Notes under the pieces: model-generated
The model's input: only the letters and a program-made list of their open reading frames with translations
Told to the model about the DNA's origin: nothing
Databases searched by the model: none
Program-made: the position numbers and the translations under genes
Shown: positions 18,587-27,178 of the stretch, one piece after another
Layout of the letters: the number at the start of each line of letters is the position of its first letter
Numbering within the stretch: the first letter of the stretch is position 1
Source: Russula earlei
Lineage: Eukaryota > Basidiomycota > Agaricomycetes > Russulales > Russulaceae
Direction of reading: 5' to 3'
Length of the DNA stretch: 32,731 nucleotides
Assembly: GCA_025769875.1 (NCBI GenBank)
Contig: JAGFNK010000577.1
Location: 1-32,731 of the forward strand

Positions 18587-19190
18587 CCCGAAAAGTATGT
18601 GTCAGCATTTGTGCAGGATTGACACTCTTATTGATGGCAAACCGCATTGGACAAGGAGACCCAGGAGAAGTCACCCATGAACAGGGAATTGTTTATGCCA
18701 CCGAGAAAGAGATCAGAGCTGAGAGTAGCAAGCTTGATTCCGAACATGGGAGAAGTCAACATGTTTTCGGATATAAGAGTCTGGAGCGGTGGGACAGCAT
18801 TAAAAACGGATATGGACAGGAAGCCCATACCCATCAGCCCGTCTGCTGAGAAATTACCAATTTGAAAACCTTCAGAATAGCTGGTTGCAAGTCCAAGTGT
18901 CTGCGCAGAGGCCTACGATGTCACGGATCAGTGCTTTTTTATGGTAAAAAGGGAGACGATTTTCCCTACAGTCAAGCCAGCAACTTGTATACTATCAGAA
19001 TATTGCTTGCCAGTGACAATGTCACTATCTCCTAAAGTTAGCATGAATGGGATCCCGAGATCTTTCGAGTGGGCGCTTGCAGACGGGTCATACATCTTGT
19101 GTCCCCAGCAGCTTGACCCGCATTTGAAGATAATACCAGTGAAGGAATCGATGTGTGTACCAATCTGGCCTTGATTTGTAACAATTCTTG

Positions 19191-19395
19191 GTATGTCATG
19201 TAGGTTGGTTAAGGTGGTGACAGGGAATATAGTGGAGGCCCAGGTTCAATAATGATTTATACTTAATATGTGTCTGGTAATAGCATCTTCTTCTTGTCTT
19301 CTTCTAAGGCATATTCTTGTGGCACTTTAGTTAAAGCAAGAAAAAGAAACTTTATTCAATCTTTATTGAGGCATTACAAGGATGGTTCTTACTTT
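19191..19395. other. Spacer with minus-strand polyadenylation signals
   Basis: No gene. Two AATAAAG motifs on the minus strand (about 19350-19367) follow the stop of the ORF 19396-20319 within 50 bases and are probably its polyadenylation signals. The remainder holds nothing recognisable. Confidence 0.55.
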
Positions 19396-20319
19396 TTAAG
19401 AACCATGCACAAGATCTATGGTTTCAAGACGATACCTCTCAATTAATTTGAGAGGGTTAGGGGGAATGCAAGGCATAAAGCAAAAATGAAGTAGTTGAGG
19501 GTTAAAGTGTATGGTATCAACCATATAGGTTGAGTAGTGGTGCAAAGATACACAGTTACTGTTCTCCTCAAAGTGTAAGTAACTGTAAGCAAAAGTGAGG
19601 CATCCGTCCAAGAAGTCATGTACAATAGATAAGCAGAATGACCCTTCGTATGCAGGATGGTAAACAGCAGGTAAAGTAAGGAGTTTCCTAAACAGTGAAG
19701 TATTAAAAATGTAAGCGATATGTCTGAGGGGGAAGTCAGCATCCAGGGCATATATCCCAACATTAGAACAGATGCCAAAGGGGGTCAGGTTGTACTCAGT
19801 GGCAAGGGCAGCATTGGAGGGTTCCACAGCAAAAGTGTGAATGATGTGTGCATGGAAGGTGGTGGTGAAGGTGTCTGTGAAGGTGTGACGAGCTAACTGA
19901 TCTGTGGTAGGGATGTGTGACAGGTAGTCTTGGTGGTTTAGATCGTGGAGGGGTCGCCACTGCTTGCAGGAACGATTGGTGGTGGGGAGGACGAAGTACT
20001 GATGAGGGTGGAAGCGAAATGCTGTGCAGGGGGGATGATCAAGGAAGCCTTCAGGCAAGGGAGGATGGTCTGCTTGCTGCTGCTCGTTCTGTGCTTGTGG
20101 GGGAGTGCCAATAGGGACGAAGTTGCCTGGAATAGGCTGGGCAGTGGTAGGGGAAGGTGGTGGAGCCTCTGGGGAGTACAGGATGCTGAGGGGTGAGGAT
20201 GCATCGACCGGGGTGAGGTCTTCAGTGAGGAGTCGAAGGGCGGTGCATGGAGTGGGCTGGAGAGGAGAAGGGAGATGCAGGGAGGTGTTGACAAGAGTGG
20301 GGGAGTTGGGAGTAGACAC
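19396..20319 (-). CDS. Unrecognised 307-aa protein directly downstream of LTR-C1
   Basis: ATG at 20319, stop at 19396-19398, fully open. I do not recognise it. Residues 1-95 are Pro/Thr/Ser-rich. Residues about 100-307 look globular and aromatic/His-rich, with FRFHPHQYFVLP, CKQWRPLHDLNHQDYLSHIP, IYALDADFPLRHIAYIFN and HFEENSNCVSLHHYSTYM. It has no Gag zinc knuckle, protease or RT motif. It starts 46 bases after the end of LTR-C1 and its adjacent primer-binding site, exactly where gag would begin, and ends at twin AATAAAG signals. The likely reading is a non-autonomous LTR element carrying a foreign or novel ORF, transcribed from the LTR. A host gene that gained an LTR promoter is the alternative. 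No left-hand LTR is visible. Confidence 0.6.
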   Translation of the reverse strand: MSTPNSPTLVNTSLHLPSPLQPTPCTALRLLTEDLTPVDASSPLSILYSPEAPPPSPTTAQPIPGNFVPIGTPPQAQNEQQQADHPPLPEGFLDHPPCTAFRFHPHQYFVLPTTNRSCKQWRPLHDLNHQDYLSHIPTTDQLARHTFTDTFTTTFHAHIIHTFAVEPSNAALATEYNLTPFGICSNVGIYALDADFPLRHIAYIFNTSLFRKLLTLPAVYHPAYEGSFCLSIVHDFLDGCLTFAYSYLHFEENSNCVSLHHYSTYMVDTIHFNPQLLHFCFMPCIPPNPLKLIERYRLETIDLVHGS

Positions 20320-20353
20320 TTGAGCATTGGCTGGTCAATACAGGAATGATGAG

Positions 20354-20363
20354 AGACTGTCCA
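20354..20363 (-). other. LTR-C1 primer-binding site, self-priming type
   Basis: On the minus strand TGGACAGTCT lies two bases after the LTR end. It is the reverse complement of LTR bases 20652-20661, which sit 32 bases downstream of the minus-strand TATATAAG (20686-20693), i.e. at the predicted mRNA 5' end. The same logic holds for Gypsy1 and Gypsy2. Confidence 0.6.
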
Positions 20364-20365
20364 GA

Positions 20366-20784
20366 TGTCAAGACATGTACTGCTGATCCTTAAGGACTCA
20401 GGAGCAGGTGGGCAAGGTTTGGAACAGATGGTACACAGCGTAGGTGGCATTGAACAAGAGGACAAGCCAAATGACTAGAATGTACCAGATGGGGAATGGT
20501 ATGTGTTGCTGGAGGCAGAGACGAAGACAGGAGGCCAGTGCAGTGAAGGGGCTTTAGAAAAGGTGGTTGTTGAAGAGTACCTTGGGGACAGGAGAAGTCT
20601 TTAAACTGAGCAGTCGCAGGGGAGTACCCAGGAAAATGAGAGTATCACAAATGGACAGTCTGACAACTGCCATGCTACATTGGGGCTTATATACTAGTTA
20701 CAGGTCTGAGTACAAACTACAGGAAATAACTCAGACTCTTTGGACTGCTCCAATCGGATTCTAAGGGCATAAACATGTTGTGTC
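20366..20784 (-). repeat. LTR-C1: partial LTR, promoter on minus strand, cut by Gypsy2
   Basis: It matches 26103 to about 26523 (LTR-C2), starting TGTCAAGACA. TATATAAG on the minus strand is at 20686-20693. Its right part was displaced when Gypsy2 integrated at 20784 and is not found in the window. It acts as a 5' LTR for the unknown ORF on its left. The start-site region (ACTGTCCATTTG) resembles that of LTR-B, suggesting related families. Confidence 0.75.
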
Positions 20785-21402
20785 TGTTGTAATTTACCCC
20801 CTTTTTGGTTCGTCCATAATTCCTCTCATTATTGCTCTTCCTTGTTGTCCTTGTCTCCATGGTCATTGTTTCATCCCTTGATGGTGATCCCCTATTGTTT
20901 CACTTGTTGTGTTTCATCTATTGTGTTTCACTTATTGTGTTTCACCTATTGTTGAGTTACTTTTGCTATTGGTCTACCTTTATCTACTGTTCTGCTTATG
21001 GTACTGTACAGCCTTGCTACATACAGTATTTAAGTGCCTGTAGAAGCTGGGGAATGCCCCAAGCTTAGCTTTGTCCCATTTCCTGTCGCATCCCTTTGCC
21101 CTGTACTGTCTCTCAATCACAACTTGTGTTGTGCTGGCTTTCACCTTGCTTGACCTAAGCACATCACAAGGAACCCTTGTGTTCCTCTTCCTCCTCTGCC
21201 TCTCTCTCATCGTCCTCCTCTTCTGCGAAACCAGAAGATCAACTCTGTCTGTGGACTGAGTCATTGTCTGACTCAGCCTTGAGACGCTAAACCTTTGATC
21301 TGGTCTCTTTGAGCCGGCCCCACTGAACCCTTGAACCAAGTCACAGGGACTTGGCCCCACTGAACTCTGAGCTAACACTCTTATGGCCGCGACGCCGTAA
21401 CA
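20785..21402 (+). repeat. Gypsy2 5' LTR (about 618 bp)
   Basis: Begins TGTTGTAATTTACC at the point where LTR-C1 homology stops and ends GTAACA just before the primer-binding site. TATTTAAG at 21027-21034 is a likely TATA box. About 20880-20960 has repeated TTGTTTCAC/TTGTGTTTCA units. No 3' LTR is available to confirm the ends, so both boundaries are inferred. Confidence 0.65.
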
Positions 21403-21403
21403 C

Positions 21404-21414
21404 AAGCTAAGCTT
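21404..21414 (+). other. Gypsy2 primer-binding site, self-priming type
   Basis: AAGCTAAGCTT, just after the LTR, is the reverse complement of LTR bases 21061-21071 (AAGCTTAGCTT). These lie about 30 bases downstream of the TATTTAAG box, at the predicted RNA 5' end. This repeats the Gypsy1 arrangement with a different sequence. Confidence 0.65.
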
Positions 21415-21431
21415 TCTTCTACTCCATTCTG

Positions 21432-22932
21432 GAGATCAACCTTGAACTACCATCGAACTGTTGGGTCTGCGTCCAACCAAGACCATCCCCAGACCTCCCC
21501 AAACACGTTGTAGGAGCTGCCACTTGGGACAGCTTTCACACCTTCCTTTGCTACATCACCACCAAAAACAACGAAGAGCTACCAGTCGAATTCATCAACA
21601 ATCATTGGTTCGAACTACGACTTAGAAGGGGACAGCTCTACACTCACCTAGACCTAGAACTCCTCAGAAACAGCCTTGGATTAGGCTACTGGAGGGAAAA
21701 CGACCCTCACTACGAACCACCGTCAGAATCAGAAGCCTCCTCTACAGAAGGCAACCCCCCTGAACCAGAAAACGCTGTTGAAACCCAGACACCCTTTGAA
21801 TCCCCTGCATTGGAACCAGAGGACCCTCTTGGAAACCAGGAGCCCATTGAAGACCTAGAACTTGAACCACAGAACCCCACAGAACTCATTATGGCAGCTC
21901 AACCCCAAGTCGCTGTACAACCACCCCAAGCCACTATCCAGGCTCCTCAGATGGCCGCTCAGCCCCCCCCCAGTCATTGTTTCCCCCCCTCAAGCAGCTG
22001 CCCCTGCGCCACAAGGCACTAATAGATCCCTTAGCGGTAAAGAACCCACAGCTTTCACTGGGGAAAGAAACAAAACAAAAAGATTCTTCATGGAATTTAA
22101 CCTGTTCTGGGGTCTCAATGATGATAAAGCAGTAATGCTTTCCCCTTTTAAACGAACAATGTTGGCCCTCTCCTATATTCAGGGAGAAAAGGTTGAGGAA
22201 TGGGTCAACTCGCAGGCGACTGCACTCAGGGAAAAAATAAGCAGGACCCAAAACCCCGTTAACAGGATGGACAAAGTCTTATGGAACGACTTTGTCACAG
22301 ACTTCACATTTAAGTTCACCAACACTGTGGAGAAAGAAGATGCCCAAGCAGCCCTCGCCAAACATACAATGAAGGAATCTCTTGACGATTACATCTCCAC
22401 CTTCGAACAGCTTCTAAACAAAACAGGATGGCCAGAAATGGACGTTATTGCCATTGAAAGCTTCAAAAATGGCTTAAAAATTGGGCTCTATCGCGCAATT
22501 CTAAACAGAGATGTCTGGCCTACCACTCTTCAGGAATGGAAGGAGGAAGCCAGAAGACAACACCGACACTTCATCACCATCAGGGAAAAAATTAAGGGGA
22601 AAACTACACACCCCCCCTCGGAACATAGGTCTCATCACTCCGATCAAATGCAAGTGGACGCTGCCAAGTCCAACTTCAAGAAACTCACTGAAGAAGAAAG
22701 GAAACAATTGGCAAAAGAAGGATGTTGCTTCCGCTGCTGAGAGAAAGGCCACCTCAGCCGGGAGTGCCCCAAGAACACTGCCCCCACTGCCTCCAAGGCA
22801 CATACCATTGAACCAACCCCTGAACCACCAAAAGAGGAAGAAGCTGCCACTATGGTGGCCCGTATGAAAACATTGCCAGCGGAGGATAGAGCCAAACTTT
22901 GGGACCTCATCCTCAAAGAGGATTTTCTCTAG
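21432..22932 (+). pseudogene. gag: Gypsy2 gag (frameshift and TGA)
   Basis: The frame is open from about 21432 but no ATG is visible at its head; the first in-frame ATG is 21891, so the start codon may be lost. It has an acidic Glu/Pro-rich N-terminal third. A run of nine C (21963-21971) shifts the frame by one base; downstream the frame continues as PPVIVSPPQAAAPAPQG, then a retrotransposon gag domain (GERNKTKRFFMEFNLFWGL, VEEWVNSQAT, LDDYISTFEQLL). The zinc knuckle at about 22725-22764 reads CFRC, then TGA (22738-22740), then EKGHLSREC, so the stop replaces the usual Arg inside the knuckle. The frame ends at TAG 22930-22932, overlapping the pol frame. Confidence 0.88.
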
Positions 22933-25214
22933 GCCAAGGTACAACAGTCGGTACTAAGGCCCAAATAGATACCATTGTCCAACATAAAGAAAACTCAATG
23001 AAAGTTCCCTTTATGATCACAACAAATGGAAAGACTGGCCAAGCACTCCTAGACAGTGGAGCAACAGAAAACTTCATTAGTCAAGGAATTGTAGAAAAAT
23101 TACAAATTCCACTTCGAACTCTCAGAACCCCCAGACCCATCATCAATGTAGATGGCACCAGTAACCAAGGAGGAGCACTAACCCATTATGCTCATATGGC
23201 CGTACGTCATGGCCCCACCACACGACTTCTCACATTTTATGTCACAAACCTGGGAGAAGATAGAATGATCCTTGGTTACCCTTTCCTAAAAGCGTTAAAC
23301 CCCCTTGTCAACTGGAGTACTGGTCGCCTAAAAAATCATCTAGGGGTCCTTCTCACTCCTGTCTCCCTAACTAAATCACCAAGAATACGGGTTGCACAAA
23401 TCAGGACAACTGTCATTCCCCCTGAATATCTACGACATCAAAGGGTCTTTTCAGAAGAAGCAGCCAAATGACTCCCACCCAGTCGGGGAGAACTCGACTT
23501 TAGAATCACCCTGAAGCCCGATGCCCCCAAGTTCCTTGATTGCCGAACCTACCCGCTCCCCCAGAATGAGAAACAAGAGTTATCAAGACAAATACAAGAA
23601 GACCTGGCTAAGGGTTTCATCAAAGATGGTGTTTCAGATTTCGTATCCCCGGTCTTCTTTGTTCAAAAAAAAGATGGCACCGCCCCACAAATGGTAGTCG
23701 ACTACCGAAAACTCAATAATGCCACAGTCCCTGACTACCACGCCTTGCCCAACATGGAAGAACAATTGGACCGACTAAGGGGCAAAACCACCTTCAGTAA
23801 ATTCAACGTCCGAGCTGGCTACAATAACATCCTGATCCACCCCAAAGACCAACACAAAGGCGCCTTTAAAACTCAATTTGGCACCTTCATCCCCATGGTA
23901 ATGAGTTTCAGCTTTACCAATGCCCCAGCCGCCTTCCAACAAGCAATGAACCATACCCTCCGACCCTGGCTTCTAAAATACCCAGAAAATACCTGCAACT
24001 ACCTAGATGATGTGGCAATAGCCACAGGTGTGGGAGAAGAGCTCCTTCATCAACAAATCACACATGAGTTCCTTGACCTACTCGAAAGAGACTCCTATTT
24101 CCTGAAGGCATCAAAGTGCGCTTTTGAACAACATGAAATTGATTTCTTGGGTTTCCGGATCAACCAAGGGACCCTCAAAATCGACCCAGTCAAAATGAAC
24201 AGTCTCAAAAACTGGCCAAGACCCCCCAACAATCTGAAACAGGTACAACAGATCATGGGTGCCCTCAATTACCAATGACCATTTATCCGAGACTTCACAA
24301 AAATAGCTCGCCCCATTTTTTCCACTATCAAGAAAGGAACCCCCTTCCTCTGGACCCCAGAAGTGACCACACCCCTAGAAACCCTGATATTGGCAGTCTG
24401 CGATGACCCTGAACTATACACTGCCAACCCTGATCTCCCATATGAATTAGAGACTGATGCTTCACAATTTGCCACTGGAGCAATCCTCTTCCAAAAGGAC
24501 CAGAGAGGAAAAAGGAAAATGATCGGAAATATGTCACATGCCTTCAATGAAGCAGAAAGGAATTACCCAGTTTGGGATAGGGAGTTCCTGGCTCTGATCC
24601 TCGCACTCCAACACTGGCGATACCTATTAGTCGGGACTAAACACCCCATCAAAATTTTTACAGACCATGCTAACCTGGCCCACTATCGACTCCCCCATAA
24701 GATCAACCGAAGAATTGCCGGATACATCTCAACTCTTGCAAATTATCATTTCAAAATCCACCACAAACCCGGAATCTCCAATCATGCAGACGCTCTCTCA
24801 TGACAACCTGACCACAATGATGGGTCGGGAGATAACCAGAACATCATAGCGCTACTGGACAAACTTTTTATTTGCACGCTTCACACCGAAGATCTCTATG
24901 AGCAGGTACTAACTGAACAAAGAAAACAAAGGTCAGATCTCCTCATGTGGAAGATCAAACATGGTCTCCAAGAGGAAGAAGAGGCACTATTCAAAGACGG
25001 AAAGTTGGTGGTACCATATCAAGAGCCCCTCTTACGGAAACTTTTACATACCTACCACAACAGTGTCCTTGGGAGACACACGGGAAACGCCCGAACCCTA
25101 TATTCAATTCAAGAATCCTTCTGGTGGCCAAAAATGGCCTATTTCATCAGGGACTACATTCAAGGCTGTGCCATCTGTCAAGCCAACAAGTCTTCCACAC
25201 ACCCAACTCACCCT

Positions 25215-25219
25215 CCAAT
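25215..25219. repeat. Target-site duplication CCAAT of solo LTR-D
   Basis: CCAAT left of the LTR is repeated at 25810-25814 on its right. Excising the LTR and one copy restores the integrase reading frame (THPPI then YPIPPE). Confidence 0.93.
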
Positions 25220-25809
25220 TGTTACCGAGTGGTTTGGGGTCCGGAAGATGCCGGAGCGCCTGAACTATGGACTGCACCGTTTGCATTATGCGTGCGTCAG
25301 ATCTTAATCGTTTATGTTCCTTGATATCACGTTCGGAGCGCGTTGATCGTATCTTTCAGAAGATGTACTGAAGAAGCAATGAGTAGCATTGCTTCTGTCC
25401 CAGATGTTCCTGTACCGCCACGTATGTCGATTCCTTGATTGGGGAAGCACTTAATGCTTCCAGCACCGAGATTGTTTACATAGAAGCAACCTCGCTTCTA
25501 TGAGCTGCCTTTTAGCTTCTATAGCACCAACCAGTACTACAGTAGTATGAACCTTATCCCTGTAGGACTATATAAAGCCTCCAGTAGAAACAGTTGAGCC
25601 TTAAGCTCGACTTAGTTTGCCAATCCCAAACAGTTGACTCCTACCCCGTCTGCAGAGCCCCTCTCATCTTGTTGTCATACTCTAGAAGGATCTAACACTC
25701 CTTCCCCTCCACGAGTATTGCTTGCTTGACTCAAGCATATCTGCATTGGTAGGACGTGTTTATAAGACACGACCATTGATCTTATTTGAGGCACTTTGGA
25801 GCCTTAACA
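25220..25809 (+). mobile_element. Solo LTR, family D (590 bp), inside Gypsy2 integrase
   Basis: Begins TGTTA and ends TAACA, flanked by CCAAT duplications. TATATAAAG at about 25569-25577 and a following GAGC-CTTAA-GCTC hairpin put the promoter on the plus strand. The layout matches the Gypsy1 LTR (TATA then start-site hairpin), so the parent is probably another self-primed Ty3 element, not present here. Repeated TTGCTTCTG/AGCTTCTA-type motifs occupy 25370-25520. No ORF. Confidence 0.9.
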
Positions 25810-26102
25810 CCAATTTACCCAATCCCCCCTGAGTTTCAGAAACCATTCCAAACCATAGCGATCGACTGGATCGTCGACCTTCTGTTATCAGAGGAATACA
25901 ACACCATTATGACCATCACCGACCACGACTCTACCAAAGCGGCAATATTCATACCGTGTCGTAAAGACATGGGGACCCTGGCAATGGCTAAATTGTTCTT
26001 ACGACATGCCTTCCCTTGGACCAGGGTCCCTTCTAAAATCATTTCCGATCGTGACCCTCGATTTACCTCCGACCTGTTCAGAGAAGTTTCTCAGATTCTA
26101 GG

Positions 26103-26683
26103 TGTCAAGACACGTACTGCTGATCACTAAGGACTCAGGAGCAGGTGGGCAAAGGTTGGAACAGATGGTATGCGGCAAAGGTGGCGTTGAACAGGAGGAC
26201 GAGCCAAACGACGAGGAGGTACCAGATGGGAACTGGTAGGTGTTGCAAGAGACAAAGGCGAAGGCTAGAGGCCAGTGTAGTGAGGGGGCTTTAAACAAGG
26301 CGGTCGTTGAAGAGTACCTTGAAGACGAGAGTAGACTTTAAACTGAGCGGTCGCGGGGGAGTACCCAGGAGGATGAGAGTATCACAAATGGACAGTCTGA
26401 CGACTGCCATGTTTCATTGGGGCTTATATACAGTGTACAGGGTCGATTACAAAGTACTGGGACTATTCTAGACTCTTTGGTACCATCCAATAGGACTACA
26501 GAGGCATAAACTTGCTTGTGTCAAGTTTCAGGCTTACTGAGCGCATTACTGATCATTGTGGAGCGATGACATCATTATGATGTCACTGTGGGGCGCTTGG
26601 TGAGCCTATGAGGTCACTGTGGAGTTGCTCAGTCAGCCATGATGTCATTGGAGCCTTGATGACGTCAGATGATTTATGCAACA
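26103..26683 (-). repeat. LTR-C2: probable 3' LTR of Gypsy3
   Basis: It starts TGTCAAGACA and probably ends GCAACA at 26683 (581 bp). The right end is inferred from the CA terminus and loss of ORF3 context. Minus-strand TATATAAG is at about 26423-26430. About 26540-26660 contains repeated GATGTCA/GAGGTCACTGTGG units typical of an LTR U3 region. It is homologous to LTR-C1 up to about 26523. Confidence 0.65.
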
Positions 26684-26753
26684 GTTTCTAAGAGTTTGTG
26701 CCACTGTTTCGGGTCCATGGTGGCTGGGTGGCCATGTGGCTGCCACGCGATGA

Positions 26754-27149
26754 TTACCCGATTAGGAAACGGGTGCCTGGTCGTGTTATAGTGCCTTTGC
26801 AATAGCAATATCTTGTACCACAGGAGGGATAGCCCAGAAAATGGAAGGGAGTTGGCAATGCAAAGTGAGGGAGGTCTTTCTTGAGTAAAATAGGACAATC
26901 CTCGGCCAGGACTTGGCCTTGGTTCATAACATTCATCCCCTCTTTATAGACTTGTTGCTCCTGCAACAGTAGGGGTTTGTTTCTTTGGAAGGTGGAGTAG
27001 TTTGCATATGAAAAGTCGAAGTCTGTTTGTTCATGGGGAGTTCTCGCTTGTTCTATGGATTGCTTTGGGGATAGCTGTGGTCGATTGAGTGCATGTGATC
27101 GCAGGAGTTCTCTGAAAAGTTCGTTGGTAACAAGGATAAAGGTAGTCAT
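26754..27149 (-). CDS. Gypsy3 small ORF after pol (131 aa), unknown
   Basis: ATG at 27149, about 30 bases after the pol stop, ending TAA at 26754-26756, between pol and the presumed 3' LTR. No domain is recognised. The middle is Gln/Leu/Lys-rich (FQRNKPLLLQEQQVYKEGMN) and the C-terminus has a Cys/Tyr cluster (CGTRYCYCKG). It occupies the same place as the zinc-knuckle ORF of Gypsy1. There is only a vague resemblance (VFKEGL versus VYKEGM), so homology is unproven. It may be a truncated accessory protein. Confidence 0.5.
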   Translation of the reverse strand: MTTFILVTNELFRELLRSHALNRPQLSPKQSIEQARTPHEQTDFDFSYANYSTFQRNKPLLLQEQQVYKEGMNVMNQGQVLAEDCPILLKKDLPHFALPTPFHFLGYPSCGTRYCYCKGTITRPGTRFLIG

Positions 27150-27178
27150 CGACAGAGGTCATGATGAGAGTTGTTGTT

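Larger units (their letters stand above)
15275..19190 (-). pseudogene. Pepsin-like aspartic protease (family A1) pseudogene with TEs in two introns
   Basis: The only host-type gene. Read right to left: exon about 19190-18970 (CGSSCWGHKMYDPSASAHSK, then GDSDIVTGKQYSD); intron 18913-18969; exon 18912 to about 18643 (LGLATSYSEGFQ, ADGLMGMGF, SDLFLGGINNSLFMGDFSWV); intron about 15668-18642 holding the MULE; exon 15667-15484 (GFWQAPFDAVIVNG); intron 15428-15483; exon 15427-15275 (IPCDFDTPISIWVGG, ISAASFNLGPLQG); then GTAAGT at 15274, an intron entered by the hAT. The C-terminal exon lies left of the hAT, outside the window. Fungal A1 enzymes are usually secreted acid proteases. Both catalytic regions are damaged: the second DTG-type motif reads FNTRTM (about 15588-15605), and the first is not recognisable. 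It is therefore inactive. The start is not identified. Confidence 0.8.
20785..26102 (+). mobile_element. Gypsy2: Ty3/Gypsy retrotransposon, 3' end lost
   Basis: 5' LTR, gag and pol up to the integrase core on the plus strand. It is interrupted by solo LTR-D at 25220-25809 and cut at 26102 by Gypsy3. The rest of integrase, any chromodomain and the 3' LTR are not in the window. It carries four in-frame TGA codons (one in gag, three in pol), one gag frameshift and an RT active-site mutation. Confidence 0.9.
22899..26102 (+). pseudogene. pol: Gypsy2 pol: protease, RT, RNase H, partial integrase (three TGA stops)
   Basis: A single frame, -1 relative to gag, with TGA at 23469, 24276 and 24801, each where Arg is expected (AAK-stop-LPPS, NYQ-stop-PFIRDF, DALS-stop-QPD). 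Protease: LLDSGATENFIS (about 23046-23080). RT: the motif A box reads FSKFNVRAGY (about 23793-23822) with Asn (23805-23807) in place of the catalytic Asp, while YLDDVAIAT (about 23999-24025) is intact. RNase H: LETDASQFATGAI (about 24447-24485). Integrase: HHCC finger ending GCAICQANKS (about 25165-25195), solo LTR-D at 25220-25809, then the core IAIDWIVDL (about 25856-25880) and SDRDPRFTSDLF (26045-26080). The Glu and everything after are missing because Gypsy3 begins at 26103. Confidence 0.92.

Noticed and set aside
20832..21259. ORFs in the Gypsy2 5' LTR, including hydrophobic ones at 20832 and 21071
   Set aside because: They fall within LTR sequence rich in T/C; no conserved motif, and the region is explained as promoter and leader.
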